Source of the DNA: Trichoplax adhaerens
Lineage: Eukaryota > Placozoa > Uniplacotomia > Trichoplacea > Trichoplacidae
Length of the DNA: 64,000 nt
Assembly: GCF_000150275.1 (NCBI RefSeq)
Contig: NW_002060952.1
Span: 1,974,260 to 2,038,259, forward strand
Reading direction: 5' to 3'
Below the pieces are notes generated by a model, which saw nothing but the letters and a program-made list of their open reading frames with translations, was not told where the DNA came from and did no database searches. Positions within the stretch are counted from its first letter, which is position 1; the number at the start of each line of letters is the position of its first letter. Below, one piece after another: positions 26,008 through 40,369 of the stretch. The translations under genes were made by a program, and so were the position numbers.

Positions 26008-29000
26008 ACTGTGGGTATCGCAAAGTATTTATTACGATCTGTTTTCGGCAGAACTGAATACTATTGCTTCTAACTGCTGTACATTAAATAACTCTTTACG
26101 ATATTGTATGTTATTCATATTAACTAGTTTGTTCTATATATTCATTTTAGATTATTGTAGTGCAAACTTGAGTCCACTTCGCTAAAAAGTTTCTTTGTGT
26201 TGTTTAATTGTTACGCTTGACGCAGTTTTTACTTTCAGTAATTGCCTTATTCGAGGCATTTTGCGTTTATTATTTGAACTTTTGCCTAAAAGTAAGAACT
26301 AATGTCGTGTTTGTCGTAGCAGCCCAGACTAGCTTTAAAATGTAAAATTTTGATTTAGGTTTAGCATAGTAACAGTATGAGGTTACATATCCTGCGTGAA
26401 TATTATATGTAGCGTCTATGACTACGCTAGCATTATAATTGTTGTTGAGTTGACGTCGCAAATCATCGATAATGAAGGTCTCTTGGCTACTTCAATATTT
26501 ACTGGGCACAATAGGGTAGATAATTTAATTTGTTACCATTATGTGCTATTAACTGCGATCATCTTCGAATTCAACAATACTATATATGCCTATGCCCTAT
26601 TTTAACATACGGCTCTACAGGATTTGAGTCCTATCACTGTAACAGATGTCAAAAATTCACAAGCAACACCATTCGTATGAAAAATAACAACGCTACTTTC
26701 GCCTTAACTTTATGTACCTTAAAGGAATAAGTAATATTTTGGCCCCGGCTTGTATGAATTAATAATATTTGCAGGTAATCTTAGTGTATTTATTAATTAA
26801 ACTGGTGATATTAATAATTTAACGCCTTAACTGTGTTCGTATTTATTGTAAACTTTTAACTGCTAAATTAAATAGTTTAATTTAAATTCCTGATTTTAAT
26901 CCATTAAATTTATAGCTACTTGTTCAGTTTAATTGATATATTGTTGACGCGCTGTATATCATGTACTATTGGATAAATATATTAACAGAGATTTTGATAG
27001 CAAATAAATAAAGAACTGGGCTTAAGTTTGAAAAGATTTCGATGATTCTCTGTCAAATTACAAGAACTTGATGTCATAGTAAAACTATATGGCTCAATTT
27101 AGAGAATTGTTCAATTCTTAAACCTTCTATTGTATACTGTTACATATCCGTACATTAAAGAGATTATCAAAATTTACATATTAATCATGAATAATGAAAT
27201 TACTAATTAATTATCGGTCGAAAAGAGTTAGCTTTCAACAATGTGCTTACAAGAGTTTATTAAGAAACTCGGTGCTCAATAGAACTCGTTTGCACTGATT
27301 ATCTAGGGAAAGCAATATCAATATTCTCTTTAAGTGTAATCAGTACTCTCTTAACAAAAACCTTCGTGGCGATATACACACTTGACAATCTATTAAATTC
27401 TGATTATGCATGAACAGTATCCATACAAAATGCGTGGAATCCAAAAGTTTTTACTAGACTTCACCAGGATAGAGACTACTGAAGGACAACTAATACAAAA
27501 GGGGGACATGAAGGTGCTACTCTGCGATCATAATTGATAAACCATTGCAAATATTACTTTTGCAATCATACTCAAACTAGGGGAGTGGAACTAGGCAGAA
27601 TTTCGTAGCACAAAGAAAATCTACAAATTCGTAAATAGTACTCAGGCACACAGTAACAGCAAACTTGTAACGAATATATAATACTGAACTATCTTTTAAA
27701 GATGCGTACTATAAGTATCTTATGCTTTACTATTACGGAAATTAGTCTAAATTTTTTTAGGAAAGCATAAACAATTACTCTAGAATAGCACTAATGACTA
27801 GAGGCTACCATATGTAACTATTTGTTCATAATTCAACCCTTACTCAGCCCAATAGCAGGTAAAAAAGTATTGCAAGAATGTAGATTATAACTATTTAATA
27901 TACAGGTCAATACTTGTTAACCTTACTTATGAAGTTCTTATAATTATAGTAGATGATTAATTACAGGGTGCTCGGTAAACAATATTGAACCACATTACAA
28001 TTGCAGTACAGTATGAACTTGTTATTTATCGAAAATTTTAGAAAATACTTAGGTACAGTATAAATCCGCGCTCGAATAATCTGATGGATAACTTAAAGCA
28101 CTGGATAAACGAGTACAAACGAGATTTTTTAATTCCGCCCTTTATGATAAGAAAATATATAATTACAATTGTAAGGTATTTCAAATTTTCATATTGTCAT
28201 AGAAAGATATCACAGCTGTTTATGGGCATGAATACTAAATTAATTAAGATTTGTATCACGAGACTGGCATTAATATCGGTACGAGCGTTGCTATAAACAT
28301 GAGGCCACCTAAGTATAAATATCCGAGATAAGTTATTAATCAGTATTATGTAATAAAATATACAGAAGTTCAAAGGTATTGAAATTCTAGCAATATGTTT
28401 CCAACTGTATTGATAAAGCGCGAATAAACTGTATGCTATTGACAAAAACGAAACTGTCAACATTATCCACCATTGTATATCACGTTGAAAGTATGATAAC
28501 AATTGCATTCTCATAGTATTGTTAAACTATCATCGATAGTGACCGATAATTTACAGCAATGAATTAACTAATTTGGAAAAATGTTTTTATTATTTATCGA
28601 CTAGTAGGATTTCTATTTTTTTCAATGATATGCAGCAAAGGTAGTAGTTAGGGTCATGATGGTAGACAGAATAATAAATTTTACTATTTTATATTCATGT
28701 ATATGAACGAAAAATGCTCTTTGCAGAATGTTAGTGGTACTTGTGTAAACCAAACTGAAAATCATTTTCAGACAAATAGTATTGATGAGATTTTCAGCCT
28801 TCGTTATAAAGTTATATATACTAGTGATCATATACAACTAATATCATTAATAGCTTATCCATATTACGTATAGTCAAGAGCCACAGCATAATCAGACATA
28901 CTGCAAGTTTATAATTGAAAGTCAATTGATTCGTAAAACAAAGCTCTCAATTTTATTTATTTTCTTTTCATGCTAAAGAAACTGAAAGAATTTTACAGTA

Positions 29001-32000
29001 ATATCAATTAAACAATTTCAAAATGAAAATTTCATTATACTAATCAATCTAAAGGAACTTTTAACCATTCAGTCGTATTATTTATATATGAAATATAGTA
29101 TATGCTCTAGAATGATATCAAATCCAGACAATGATATTGGATTAAAGGCTAAAGATCTATGTTAAAGAAAACTGCCTTTAGGCTTTCGCTTTCCTATTAA
29201 TTTGACTTTTCCCCAAATGAAAAGAGTATTATTCACTACCAAGTACTCTCTAATAATATATTTATCAGATATGCCATGGAATTAGCTTTTAGTGGGAAAT
29301 ATTGCATCAAGTTTATGTATCACAGCAGACTCACGCAATTGCTGTGGAAGAAAAAAGAATGAAATTCCAAGCTTTAACAACTGTCGTGCATAAATAATGG
29401 AATCAATATGTTCTTTTATCCTTATACATTCATTATTTACAGTAGTAGATAATATCGTTCTATTCTAACAATACAATTAAATCAAGTTTGAAGAGCTGTT
29501 TACTAAAAATTATCACTATACAACCAGGAAAAGCAAACTTAAGGTTAAAAATTGATAAAAAAGCTATAATAAATAAATCCAGTAGGTCCAATTTGGAAAT
29601 TTAATATAAATCTTGCAGTAAATGCTACTTACTGGACTGCGAATAATGTATTACAAAGTTAAATTCGGGAAATATTGTCAAAATTAATAAAAAAGAATAG
29701 ATTGGCATCTTATTTACGATCATATAGATTTTAATAATATTACAGTAATTTAAAATAAAAATCCTCCGCTTTCTATACAATTGATATTTCAATTCAGCGT
29801 GCAAAAACAATATTGTTTTTAACTGCATATTTGTTAAGCCAAGATATTCTCATCCTTAAATTCAGCAAACAGTAATGAAAGTAACTAATTTCTTCTTTCA
29901 ACGTGAAGTGGATTTCGATTATGAAATATAAAGTTAAGTTTAAAATTGAGAACCAAGAACAATATAACATATATATAGAACAATAATAAAAAAATATACT
30001 GGAATAAGTATACATTAGGTCAAGAAACAATGCTAATCTAAAATATTTTATGATCCCTAAATACCTGTTCCTATCATAAATAATCTATCAGCTAAAAAAA
30101 GTATGAGTGAAAATATTAATTATTCTTAATTTTTTCAATAATTTAATCAAATACTTCAATCACTTCCCTAAATTAGTTATAAAAACAGTGGAGTTGTGAA
30201 CTAGAGAAAAATTGAAATATTAAACTAAAGGTTTGCCGTCATTTATTAGGAAAGAATTTTCGGCGTGGTATTAAAATCATAAAATTCTTCTATAAGTTAT
30301 GTGCGAATTTTATCGAATACAGTTTGCCTGTAGACCAATGTAAATTAAGTTCCTATACCATCCTTATTCCAACCTATGCTAAATTACCTCCTATTACAAG
30401 AATTTATCGACGTTATTAGTTTATAATCAAGGTTATTTTACTGACGAGTAATGCGGAGTGTACAAATTCAAGTAACAAATTGTGTTTAGCCACTCATGTT
30501 TATTTGGAGACGATTATGCGAGAGTAGTAAATTGGATGATTCTGCTTTAATGAAATCTCTTTATACAACCTAACTCTAACCCTTTATACGATGATTATTT
30601 AAATTACACATGATGCTAAGGGCTAAATTCACTTTATCTCCTGTTATACAGAATAATTATGATACGTTATACTTATATACCTTTAATTGCTATCTAAACG
30701 TCAAATTTTCTTTTATCTCATATTGGATATATCTAAAATATTATCTATTCCTTAATATTACAATATTAAATCATCTCTAAACTTTAGATTTAATGATTGA
30801 GAACTTGTCAACTAGAACAGAACACCCTCCTACATTACAGTAACATGCAGCATTTGATTTTGAAAAAGGAAGGTTAGGGTAATTGCTTACTTGATTACTA
30901 TTAAGCAAGTCTCAGTAATTTTCATGCTGTTTAGAAATTGCTCATGTTCAGCACTAATTGTGATCCTTGTCCATCATTTCTTTCTATAACTGACTCATTT
31001 CGGGTAAGTATAAACCCTGGGTATGAGAATAATATAGAATTTAATTTTTAACGGTAAAAGTTAATCGCCAACTACTGCACGATATAATTATTGCTTTTTT
31101 AGGAAATTGTATCAGAATACGATAAGTTTATGAGCTCACATTATCTGGTTAAGAATAAGGATATTCAAAATGCACCTGCTTATCAAAATAAAAACAGGCT
31201 CTAGCAGAAAGATAATAAGACTGAAATGAAAGGCGATCAATTTCCATATAATCCCCTGTCTAAAGCTCAGTTTACGAAATCAATTTAGCAAATAAGATAA
31301 CGTAATCTACTTTGTAAAGAAAATTGTAAAACTAAATAGTCATTATGACTAGATAAAGTATCGAGTTGTTCAAATATGTTAGGGTAAGACAAGCTGTAAT
31401 GATTGAGTAGAATAGCTACTGTAAGATCGTAAGAATAACAGTCGATAAAATTATATTAAAACACTAGTGCTAATAACCTTATGGAGGCTGATCTAAACAT
31501 ATGGGTAGACAAGTTATAAATCATCGACAACTTTCGACTTAAGAATAATAAATAAGATTACAATAATAGTTTGGTAAGTTAGGCCTATAGCAAATACAAT
31601 CAGCAATGCGAAATTGTTGCCAAAGTACTATATCAATATTACCAGATGTATGAAAACTAAAGACAATCGAATATAAAATCTGTTACAAAATATTAACGTA
31701 GTATGAAAGTAAGCAGCATACTAACTACTTAGAATTAAACAGCACTTCGTTTAAAGAGGCACGATTAGTAGAATAATATAATAATTAGGTATAATATGAA
31801 GAAAACTGTAGCTATTTAAGATCAGTGAGTAATTAAGCTAATAATCTTGATGAAAATAATTCGATGTTTATAATTTCTTTCTATTAGTAATCATACAGAA
31901 AAATATTGATCTTAATGTTTACTCCATCTTTTAGAAATAAAGTCATGAAATTGTAACCTCATCAATTCTAAGACCATCACTCTAATATTTGTATTACTAT

Positions 32001-35000
32001 TCAGATGCAATCAATCCATTATCCATTAGCTCTGCTTTAAGAGTTATGTATGGTATTAATTTGTGGGAAATACTGGAATAGATGAGATTACAACTAAATC
32101 TTTTTCTGTATCTCAGCCTATTTTACAACAATTAAAATCAATTCTTTTCTTACAAAAGCAAGATTGCGATCTTTGACTTGATTATATAAGCTTTTCAATA
32201 TAATTCAATATGTTAATAAGAAAGAAATCCTGAGGATTAATAAATGTGATACAGGTAATAGTTTAATTTTCTTTGTATAATGCAAACAGTTATCGGATTC
32301 TGAGAAGCATGATATAATTTCAGCTTAAGCCAGCTATTCGTTCAGATTAAAATACGAGAATTAATTGCCTAAGGATGACGAAATGTTAAAATATCCTGAA
32401 AGATGCCGATTAAATAAAATTAAGTAGATACAATATGTGACGAACAACGCCTTCGCAAATTTAAAGCTTAAATTATGACTCTCAAGTGGACTTTAGCTTA
32501 CTCCTTCATAGCCTAACATGTGTACCAGTTGCACAATATGTAATATTCTATGTTATAGCGCTCAAAAATTAATCCTGTGTAAATTTTATGTCAAATAGAT
32601 ATTATAACGCGTGTTTACTAGGCAAGCATCAATAATTTGCTGGTGGCCACTGTCAATTATCAAGGAACGTATAAAAGTCTAGTCCACAATTTTAATTAAT
32701 TAGAAAGCAATAATGGATTAGCATATTCTTTATAAAATAATTTTTCTGTTTACTATTTTAGAGTAACAACTGCATAAGAGAATAATGATATTTATCGAAT
32801 TGTAAAGAATTTATTCCATCTGTACCACCGCTAATGAGTATAACTAATGTATTGCTGTACCACTATTGATGGCTATAAATGGCATGTTGCCTAGTAAGAA
32901 TAAATCTAATCGTTAATCTATTTTTACTTGACTTCATAGCTTAACGTTGAGTCATTACTTAAAAGGGCTTATGCATAAAAATAGATTAAAAATAATCTCC
33001 CGCTAGTATTTTATAGTTTTAAAATTGAAATAGCAGTAAGAGTAAAATTAATTAAGCTTCAAATCTACGACTAAAGTAAGCATATATATCGGAGGCGTAC
33101 ATTTTTGTCAACAATGCTTAAGATGTAAACTCTCAACGCATTAATTTAAAACTATTTCATCATCATTGCCATAAATTATGTAATCAATGTCAAGATTACA
33201 TGGATTTTACCTTATTTTTTTCATGATAAATAAACTAATTCGAATATACACATACTGTCAAATAAAATTACGTTTTATTTATCTGGCTAAATATATAAAA
33301 GTAAATATAATGAGTAATCTGGGTGGGTTAGGAATGTTTTAGTAATAGCTATTAGCAATATTAAACCGTGTTGTTCATATGTATTTATTACCTAACAAAG
33401 TCTCTTTGTTTTTCTTTAAATTTTTTAATATCATGTCGGAAAGTGTCATTAATTTTAAAGTAGTCCTGTCAGATTTCTTAACTAGGGAAAAAATAATTTT
33501 ACAGGCCAGCATTGGTGAATAATACATCAAAAGTTGTTAGCATTTAGTTCAATCTAAAGATGCAATATAGTATTAAAATCATGTTAAGGAGCTAACGTAT
33601 CAAAAATTGTTGCTGCTCACATCTATATGATTAAACTTAATGTACGTGGCAATGATATCCAGCTATAGTATGCATTTCAAAAGTATTAAACATGGCCATG
33701 TTATCCGATGCATATTTGAGAAATTACTCTAAATTAATTGCACAATAATATTATTTTCTTTATTTAATTCGAACTTAAATTAAACTAAGCAAGTAACCAT
33801 AAACAGAGAAATATCTATGCAAATATTGCATAAAAATAAGCTTTTGAAGAAATTATGATGAAATTTATGCCTGTAATTATGGAATTGAATGAAGATCACT
33901 AAGCCAATGCTTTTAAGTTTAGTTAGAAACGGCAACATATCAATAGTTTACATTAATACGAACATTATTATGAATATTATTCGAATGATCTAATTTGACA
34001 AATATTTCGTCAGATAGTAATCAATAGCATGCCATTAAGTAAATTTTAACGCCTACTTGAATTAATAGAAATAGCTATTCGTAAACCAAATAGCTAACAA
34101 TCAAGTCATGAAATATTCGCTTAGGTATGATTAGTTGATATAAAAAAATTTACTGAAAGTAGTATTGATCCATATAAATGGGGATTGGGATAGTTATTCC
34201 ACCCACTATTACTTTTCCTTGGCGCCATATTTTAATCAAGTAATCATTCAGGAAGGACTTTAACTATTCAATTGAACTACTGCTCAAGATAAAAAGTAGC
34301 CTACAGTTTCAGGGATATTATCGGCAGCTGTTTAATAAGATACTGAGTATGTCGGAAAAGTATGGCATTGAATTCATATAAGTCAATAAATAGGATAGTT
34401 ATAATTATACGAAATATTATGGTTTGTATAAAAATTTCATTTTAAATGATAGCTAACAGCTGTCTGACAATAAGTGCAACAGATTGCATAAGGCTGGTGA
34501 TTCATCTGAAATATGATAGCAGAAGTTATTAAATAACAATGCTCTTATATACCCCTTCAGTAAGCAACTTAATCTCAACGTTAAATTACTTCGATATTTC
34601 ATTTCGAATTTATTGCAGCGAGAACATATTATAAGTAGCTAATAGTGTATCTAGAATTAGATCATAACGGTAAGAGATAATATGCCCGCGCCGGCATCTA
34701 TTGAGTGAGTAGGCCAGTTTGCAAGGTTAGCAACGAATGATAAAGTGTAACTAAAGCTATCCAATAACAGCGCGTAGTTTGTACATATAATATGATGATA
34801 ACTATTTAGATTATTTAGTGTCTACACATGATGTACTATATTTATGAAAGTAATGGAAGACAGAGGACTATGAAATAAATTTAAATACATACGCGTACGT
34901 AATATTTTAAGATATAATTAGTTTTGAACAACTGCGGAATAATACTACTATTAGATGACTGTTGTTGACAAGATCTTGTTTCATATCCTCCTAAAATATT

Positions 35001-38000
35001 ACTCAACATCCATTAGTGCAATCATTGATTGTCAGACGATATAAATAAAAGCTAAATTTAGTAACTCCTAGTGCCATGCTTTGAAATTTACTTTCATACA
35101 AGGCTTAATAAATGATAATAAAATTTAAATATATACATAAGATAGCAGCCCATTCTAATACTGAAAGAAGTAGTTATGATCAGAACTACGGTATCCATCT
35201 TCTGCTCTCATACCAACTCAACACTCTTTCTTGTATAAGGAGTCATTAAATTTTTTAAATAGTTTGGAAGATATCAACTCACTGCAAAGCTCGATATAAC
35301 ACGAAAATTCAGTCATGATCTAATTAATCATTTTCTGATAGAAATTAATGTTGTAAAAATGAATAGGAAACACTAATGTGTGCCGTTAAGTCATAATATA
35401 AGTAAATAAATAGCGAAAGAATTTCAATATCACTAATACCTATTATATTAGAAATAATTCCTGATACTAAGCACAGCATTTATTATTCAAATACATCGTA
35501 CGTTAATAAAATAAATAGTACCAGCAAAATCTTCTTACCAGTCACTTAATTATACACTGAGGTTCTTTTCATGGATTAAAGCAAATTCCTCTGTTACCAC
35601 ACCATACTTTCATTCTGAAAATAAAGTATGTATCTTAACCATAAAAGAGGCCGATATAAAGTAGAAAAATTATCCATTCCATAGCTTGCTTTATAGTATG
35701 CCGTCTTGCCTAATTGATTTCATTACAATGTCAAGCAGTTTTTAATTGAAAATTTTATCAGTGTGTAAAATCCATTAAGTAACCAAAGTTTTTCATTTAT
35801 CATAATCAGGCCTAATATGCTTAATTAGTCTAACGTGGTATCATACTGCTTAGATTAAGAGATTTTTAGGCAATCTTTAATTGCGGTAATAAAATTTACC
35901 TTTCTTGTTAAGATCTGCTAAATATTAGAAGGTTTATATTCACGGTGTTCCAGTCTTATGTATATCCTTGTATGTGCAATCATACATATTTAATTATATA
36001 GAAACAGAAACTCGTCACTTTTCATTGCGTGATGAATAAAGACTATACAGTGCAATCGATGTATGATATACATTCACTATCCTTAGTTTAAGCTGATAGC
36101 TCAGATTGATTTATAAAACAAAATATACAGAGTTCAGATAACAACATGACTTTAACGCTAAAGATTAATATATTTCAGTTAGTTATGAACACAACCCTAA
36201 TATTTATCAAGTAATTTAGATTATGAAAGCAGTTCTATTACAGATTACTCACAAAATAAGTAAAATTATGCAAGTAAACTTATATGTGCAACATCAATTA
36301 AAACTTTTACTAACACAATTACGACTACATACTTAATTTATACTTTGCTATGTGTATTCAGGTATGATACTAAAATTAATACTATTCACAATTGTCACGT
36401 TCTGTAATAGTTACATAATTAGTATGTTACCTTCTTTCTATATATGGTTAAATATCACGATGTTATCACGTCAGGCGTATATAGATGTAGTTATGGTACT
36501 ATATTAAGGTTATCTATATATGTATTCTCATGTTGCCATACTTGGCATGATAGTCTATTTGTAATGACTAAACTAGGGAAACCTTTCTGTTAGTGATGAT
36601 CTTGTGATCTACGTCAGTAGATCAAAGGTCACAATAAAGAAAGTATATAAACTCTTCATTTTAACAATAAAGTTAGTTCTTCAACTTAATTACTGGGTCT
36701 CCTTGCTGAGTTGCAGATCTAGTACTTGTTACAAAATTTGGAAGTTGTAACAACAATACTCTAAGGAAAACTAGTATTTCTTGTAATTTAATTATATTAT
36801 TTGATAACTTAATGTATCAAATTAACATGCGAGTTCATTTTGATCACAAAATTACGATCCAAAAGTTATCTTTGATCATTGATTTATAGGGATTAAATTT
36901 TAATCTTTATTGTCATTTCTTTGTCTCATTGCAATTATTCATGGTGCCTTAATAAATTAAGAGAAGTAACATTGATCAGTCATTGCTATAAAAATATTTG
37001 GGTAGAAAAGGGTAATAATCACTCGAAAGGTTTGTTGTAGTGGGGTAGACGATCGGTAATTTTTTTGGATAGCATGTAAAATGATGATCATGATATCTAG
37101 ACGACCATAAAAATAGCCGTAAATAAAACAGCATTATTAATTTAACAGTTGTAATTGACGGCCAATAATTGGCTTACAATGATAACAGTAAAGATAAATC
37201 ATGAAATACACTACTCGTTCTTAAACAAGCAAACTTCACCCACACTTTGGAATAGAACATACAAAAATATCATGTAGATAAGCAAGAAATGCATGTCCAT
37301 TTTTTCATAATTGGCTTAAAAATATGCAAATGTGGGAGCAATACATTATCTCCACATGGTTATCATGTACGTGCTATTACAACTTGGCCCGGATATCAGC
37401 ATGAAGAGGCTTCAATTCCCTCAGCTTAGCCAACAAGTAAGATTTGCCTTTTGCAACAAAATGGCCTCGGAAAAATTCCTGTAATATATTATAGATAAGG
37501 TAATAATGTGATCAGTTTGTTTCAATTTCTATTCCTAACTCTATTCATCTTTAATCGTAGTAGGGTTAATGTAACGGAAAAGAGTTAATGGTAGTGTTGT
37601 AACCATTTATATGCAAACATTGGTTAAGTATTAGCGTTATAAATGATGATGTATTAAGTAAGATTATCCTCAATCATAGAGCAGCGACTAATAAATACTA
37701 CTGCTATGAGATCATTTGTAACGGAAATATAATACAATCATACTGAGAGTAGATTTTGCCTGTTTTAATATATTAGCAATGAATAGATATTAGTAATGCA
37801 GTATCTTCTTAGTAATTAAGGTAAAAATGCGAATATACTTGTAATTAACAAAACATATCTATAAATAGCATAAATCTAGTAACCAAGGCAAATAACAGAT
37901 TATTGCAGACAGTAACAGTAAGTGGAAAGGATGAAGATATATTGCAAACTAGGTATTCTTAGAATCTGGTTCAATGTCGCATGGCAATACTAATGTTTAC

Positions 38001-40195
38001 TTTAATAATGCCTCGTAATATTTATTACTGAAGGTAGATGAAATTTCATATTTCATTTAAAACTGAAAAACAGAACCATATAAGGGAATCACTATGACGA
38101 CAATATTAATGTAGCTGTGTTACTATTATGAAAAGCCAATATTGAAATTTCCTTTTAGTATCAATCATAATTGTATTGGTTCTCTATCGTTTCAAAAGTA
38201 TTTAGTATCATAGTAAGATCAAAAAGTCATATCAACGCTATATTTAAGGTGCAATAGAAATCAATCAAAACTAGGCTAGGAATTCATAACAATAAATCAA
38301 ATTACTTAAATTACATCCATCTATCAACTAACCACAGGTGGGTTTTGTAGTCCAGTCATTATGTTCTCAAAGTTATCGTCCGAGCCGAAAAACATTAAAT
38401 CGCAGGGTTCTAATTTAAGTAATCAAAAGTTTGATATTTAGCATTATATCACTGTAATTTTAAATTTGCGGATACAAAGCGAATAATTTACTATTACCAG
38501 CACAGAAATTTCAGCCCGACATATAACGGAAACCATTAAATTTTTTAATAAAATACAGACATGAAAGCTCAATCGCGAAAATTTCGGGCACTCAAAATGA
38601 GTTTGTGATAAACTTATTCCTCGATAATATAAGTTAATAATAAAGATATACGTATATCTTACATGAGACATATAATAATTTAATATTAGTGATTTCATTA
38701 CCATTGCCTAAAGCTAGATCATACTATCTTAATTAAGACTACATTCCAGTCTTTTACGATACAGTAAATGCAATTTAAAATATATCCGTACAGAAATTTT
38801 CTATTGCTACAGTAATTTCCGTGGAATACATAGTAAATACTATCTTGGCTTAGAGTGACAGAAAAATTTCTATTCTGGGGCTGTTAATAACGGCTAAAAG
38901 GTATCTTGTATCTGACTAACACCGTATTAAAAGGTAATTTTATGCGGTAAAGTATTACAATAATCTTTTTACGTTCGCACTAAATTAGAAAAGTTTTTAA
39001 TTTGAATACGATTATAGAAATCTCTATCGCTAAGATGATCTATTTTAGAATATATTTAGAAAACGTCCTAATTAAGGTATTTATTGGAAATCTCTGATAC
39101 TAGACTGATCTATGTACAATCAACATCACTGGATGTTAGCTCCAATTTTCAGAATATTTCCTATTTCGGGATACTACTAACGGCTTAAATATGTATGCTG
39201 ATTATTTATTTTTGAAAGGGTATTTCGTAAGTAGATTAACCTGATTTATCAGTTTGTCGAACAGTTCCTGATCCATTTTTCAAATCCAAAACCCAAAAAG
39301 CATATTGAGATTGTGCGGTTGGACGATTATAGACACCGTGATTGAAGACTTTAAATAGAAATACGGCCTGGACCTTACTAACAATTGCTTCACCGTGTGT
39401 CTAATAACGAATGATTCAATGGATATGATCAGTTTCTTGATAGACAAAGTATTACTAATAAGTTTACTGAACTTTTACTGTATTCATTCCTTTTTAATTT
39501 AAATTTAAATCTATTATTTATTCCATCAATCAATAGCTAATAAATTTCTGATCATAACGCTGTCTATTTTCAAGTTACTGCTAAATTCTTCGATAGATAT
39601 CGGAATAAGCTTATCAACAAACAAACGCAGATGTTAACCAGGATACTATACTTTCGTTACACGTCTACTTTAAAACTTATACAACAGCACTAATTAAAGT
39701 ATTTAAGTTAATTTACGACAAAAGCCTGAGTAGAAGCTCACTAGCTATACAGCTTTACATTCAATAGTGTAAACCGGATTTAATTCCAGGATACAGCAAC
39801 TATCATTTTCAGTTGTATTTAAAACAGAAACCTCTACAGTTCCTATTAAGATACAAGCAGTACCACATTTTACTTTTAAATGTGGCCATTTTATCGAAAT
39901 ATTACAATAATCAGGCAAGATTAATAGAATATATACGCTTAAGAGATAATGTGGCAAGCTGTTTGAGCTAACTAATCCGTTTAATACCTTTATGTCATAT
40001 ATATTAGTGCAATAATTACAGCAATTTTATCTTATTGTAGAACAGCTAAAAATATATAAATTGACTCGGTAATAATAATTACAATTAGGATGTATATGTG
40101 ATTCACTTCCTAGTTAAGCTCTACTGCTAATCTTAAAGCAAAAAATCTTCTACTCTCTAAATTTGTGCACTTATACTATCAGTAATATAGAAACG
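26008..40195. other. 14 kb AT-rich stretch without a recognisable gene
   Basis: Between the EAAT-B stop and the orphan exon at 40.2 kb I found no protein-like exon on either strand. From about 30.1 to 38.4 kb no open frame of 60 codons occurs at all. Frames at 28084-28296, 28197-28514, 29794-30030 and 38444-38704 lack domain or splice support. A minus frame at 39745-39957 has alternating hydrophobic/Cys-rich sequence but no family match. TACTG/CAGTA repeats are almost absent. The start of the stretch must contain the EAAT-B 3' UTR. It could include introns or non-coding RNA genes that cannot be seen by eye. Confidence 0.5.
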
Positions 40196-40369
40196 TTATA
40201 CTGTGATCAATTGGGTTGGAGCAGCTTTCAAATGGATACTGACCGGTAATAGTCTTGCTAATTCTTCGAAAATAACCTTAGCTTTGGTACCCTCGCCCTT
40301 GAAAGTAGGCACTTCAACATCATTAGCCATTTCACCCATTTTGCTTGTTTTTTTGAAATTAGCTTTAAC
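40196..40369 (-). CDS. Orphan exon, possibly SCP2-related
   Basis: On the minus strand an acceptor (TATCTTTTCAG) is followed by 57 codons with clean amphipathic, charged protein-like sequence ending in a stop at 40196. The part KAKVIFEELARLL weakly resembles the first helix of an SCP2 domain (human SCPx: KANLVFKEIEKKL), but the following residues do not fit. The phase (0) matches the last donor of the SCP2-like gene at 46090, so it could be that gene's terminal exon across a 5.7 kb intron. Alternatively a donor (GTCAGT or GTATAA) is used and the rest lies further left. I do not assign a function. Confidence 0.35.
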   Translation of the reverse strand, partial: VKANFKKTSKMGEMANDVEVPTFKGEGTKAKVIFEELARLLPVSIHLKAAPTQLITV

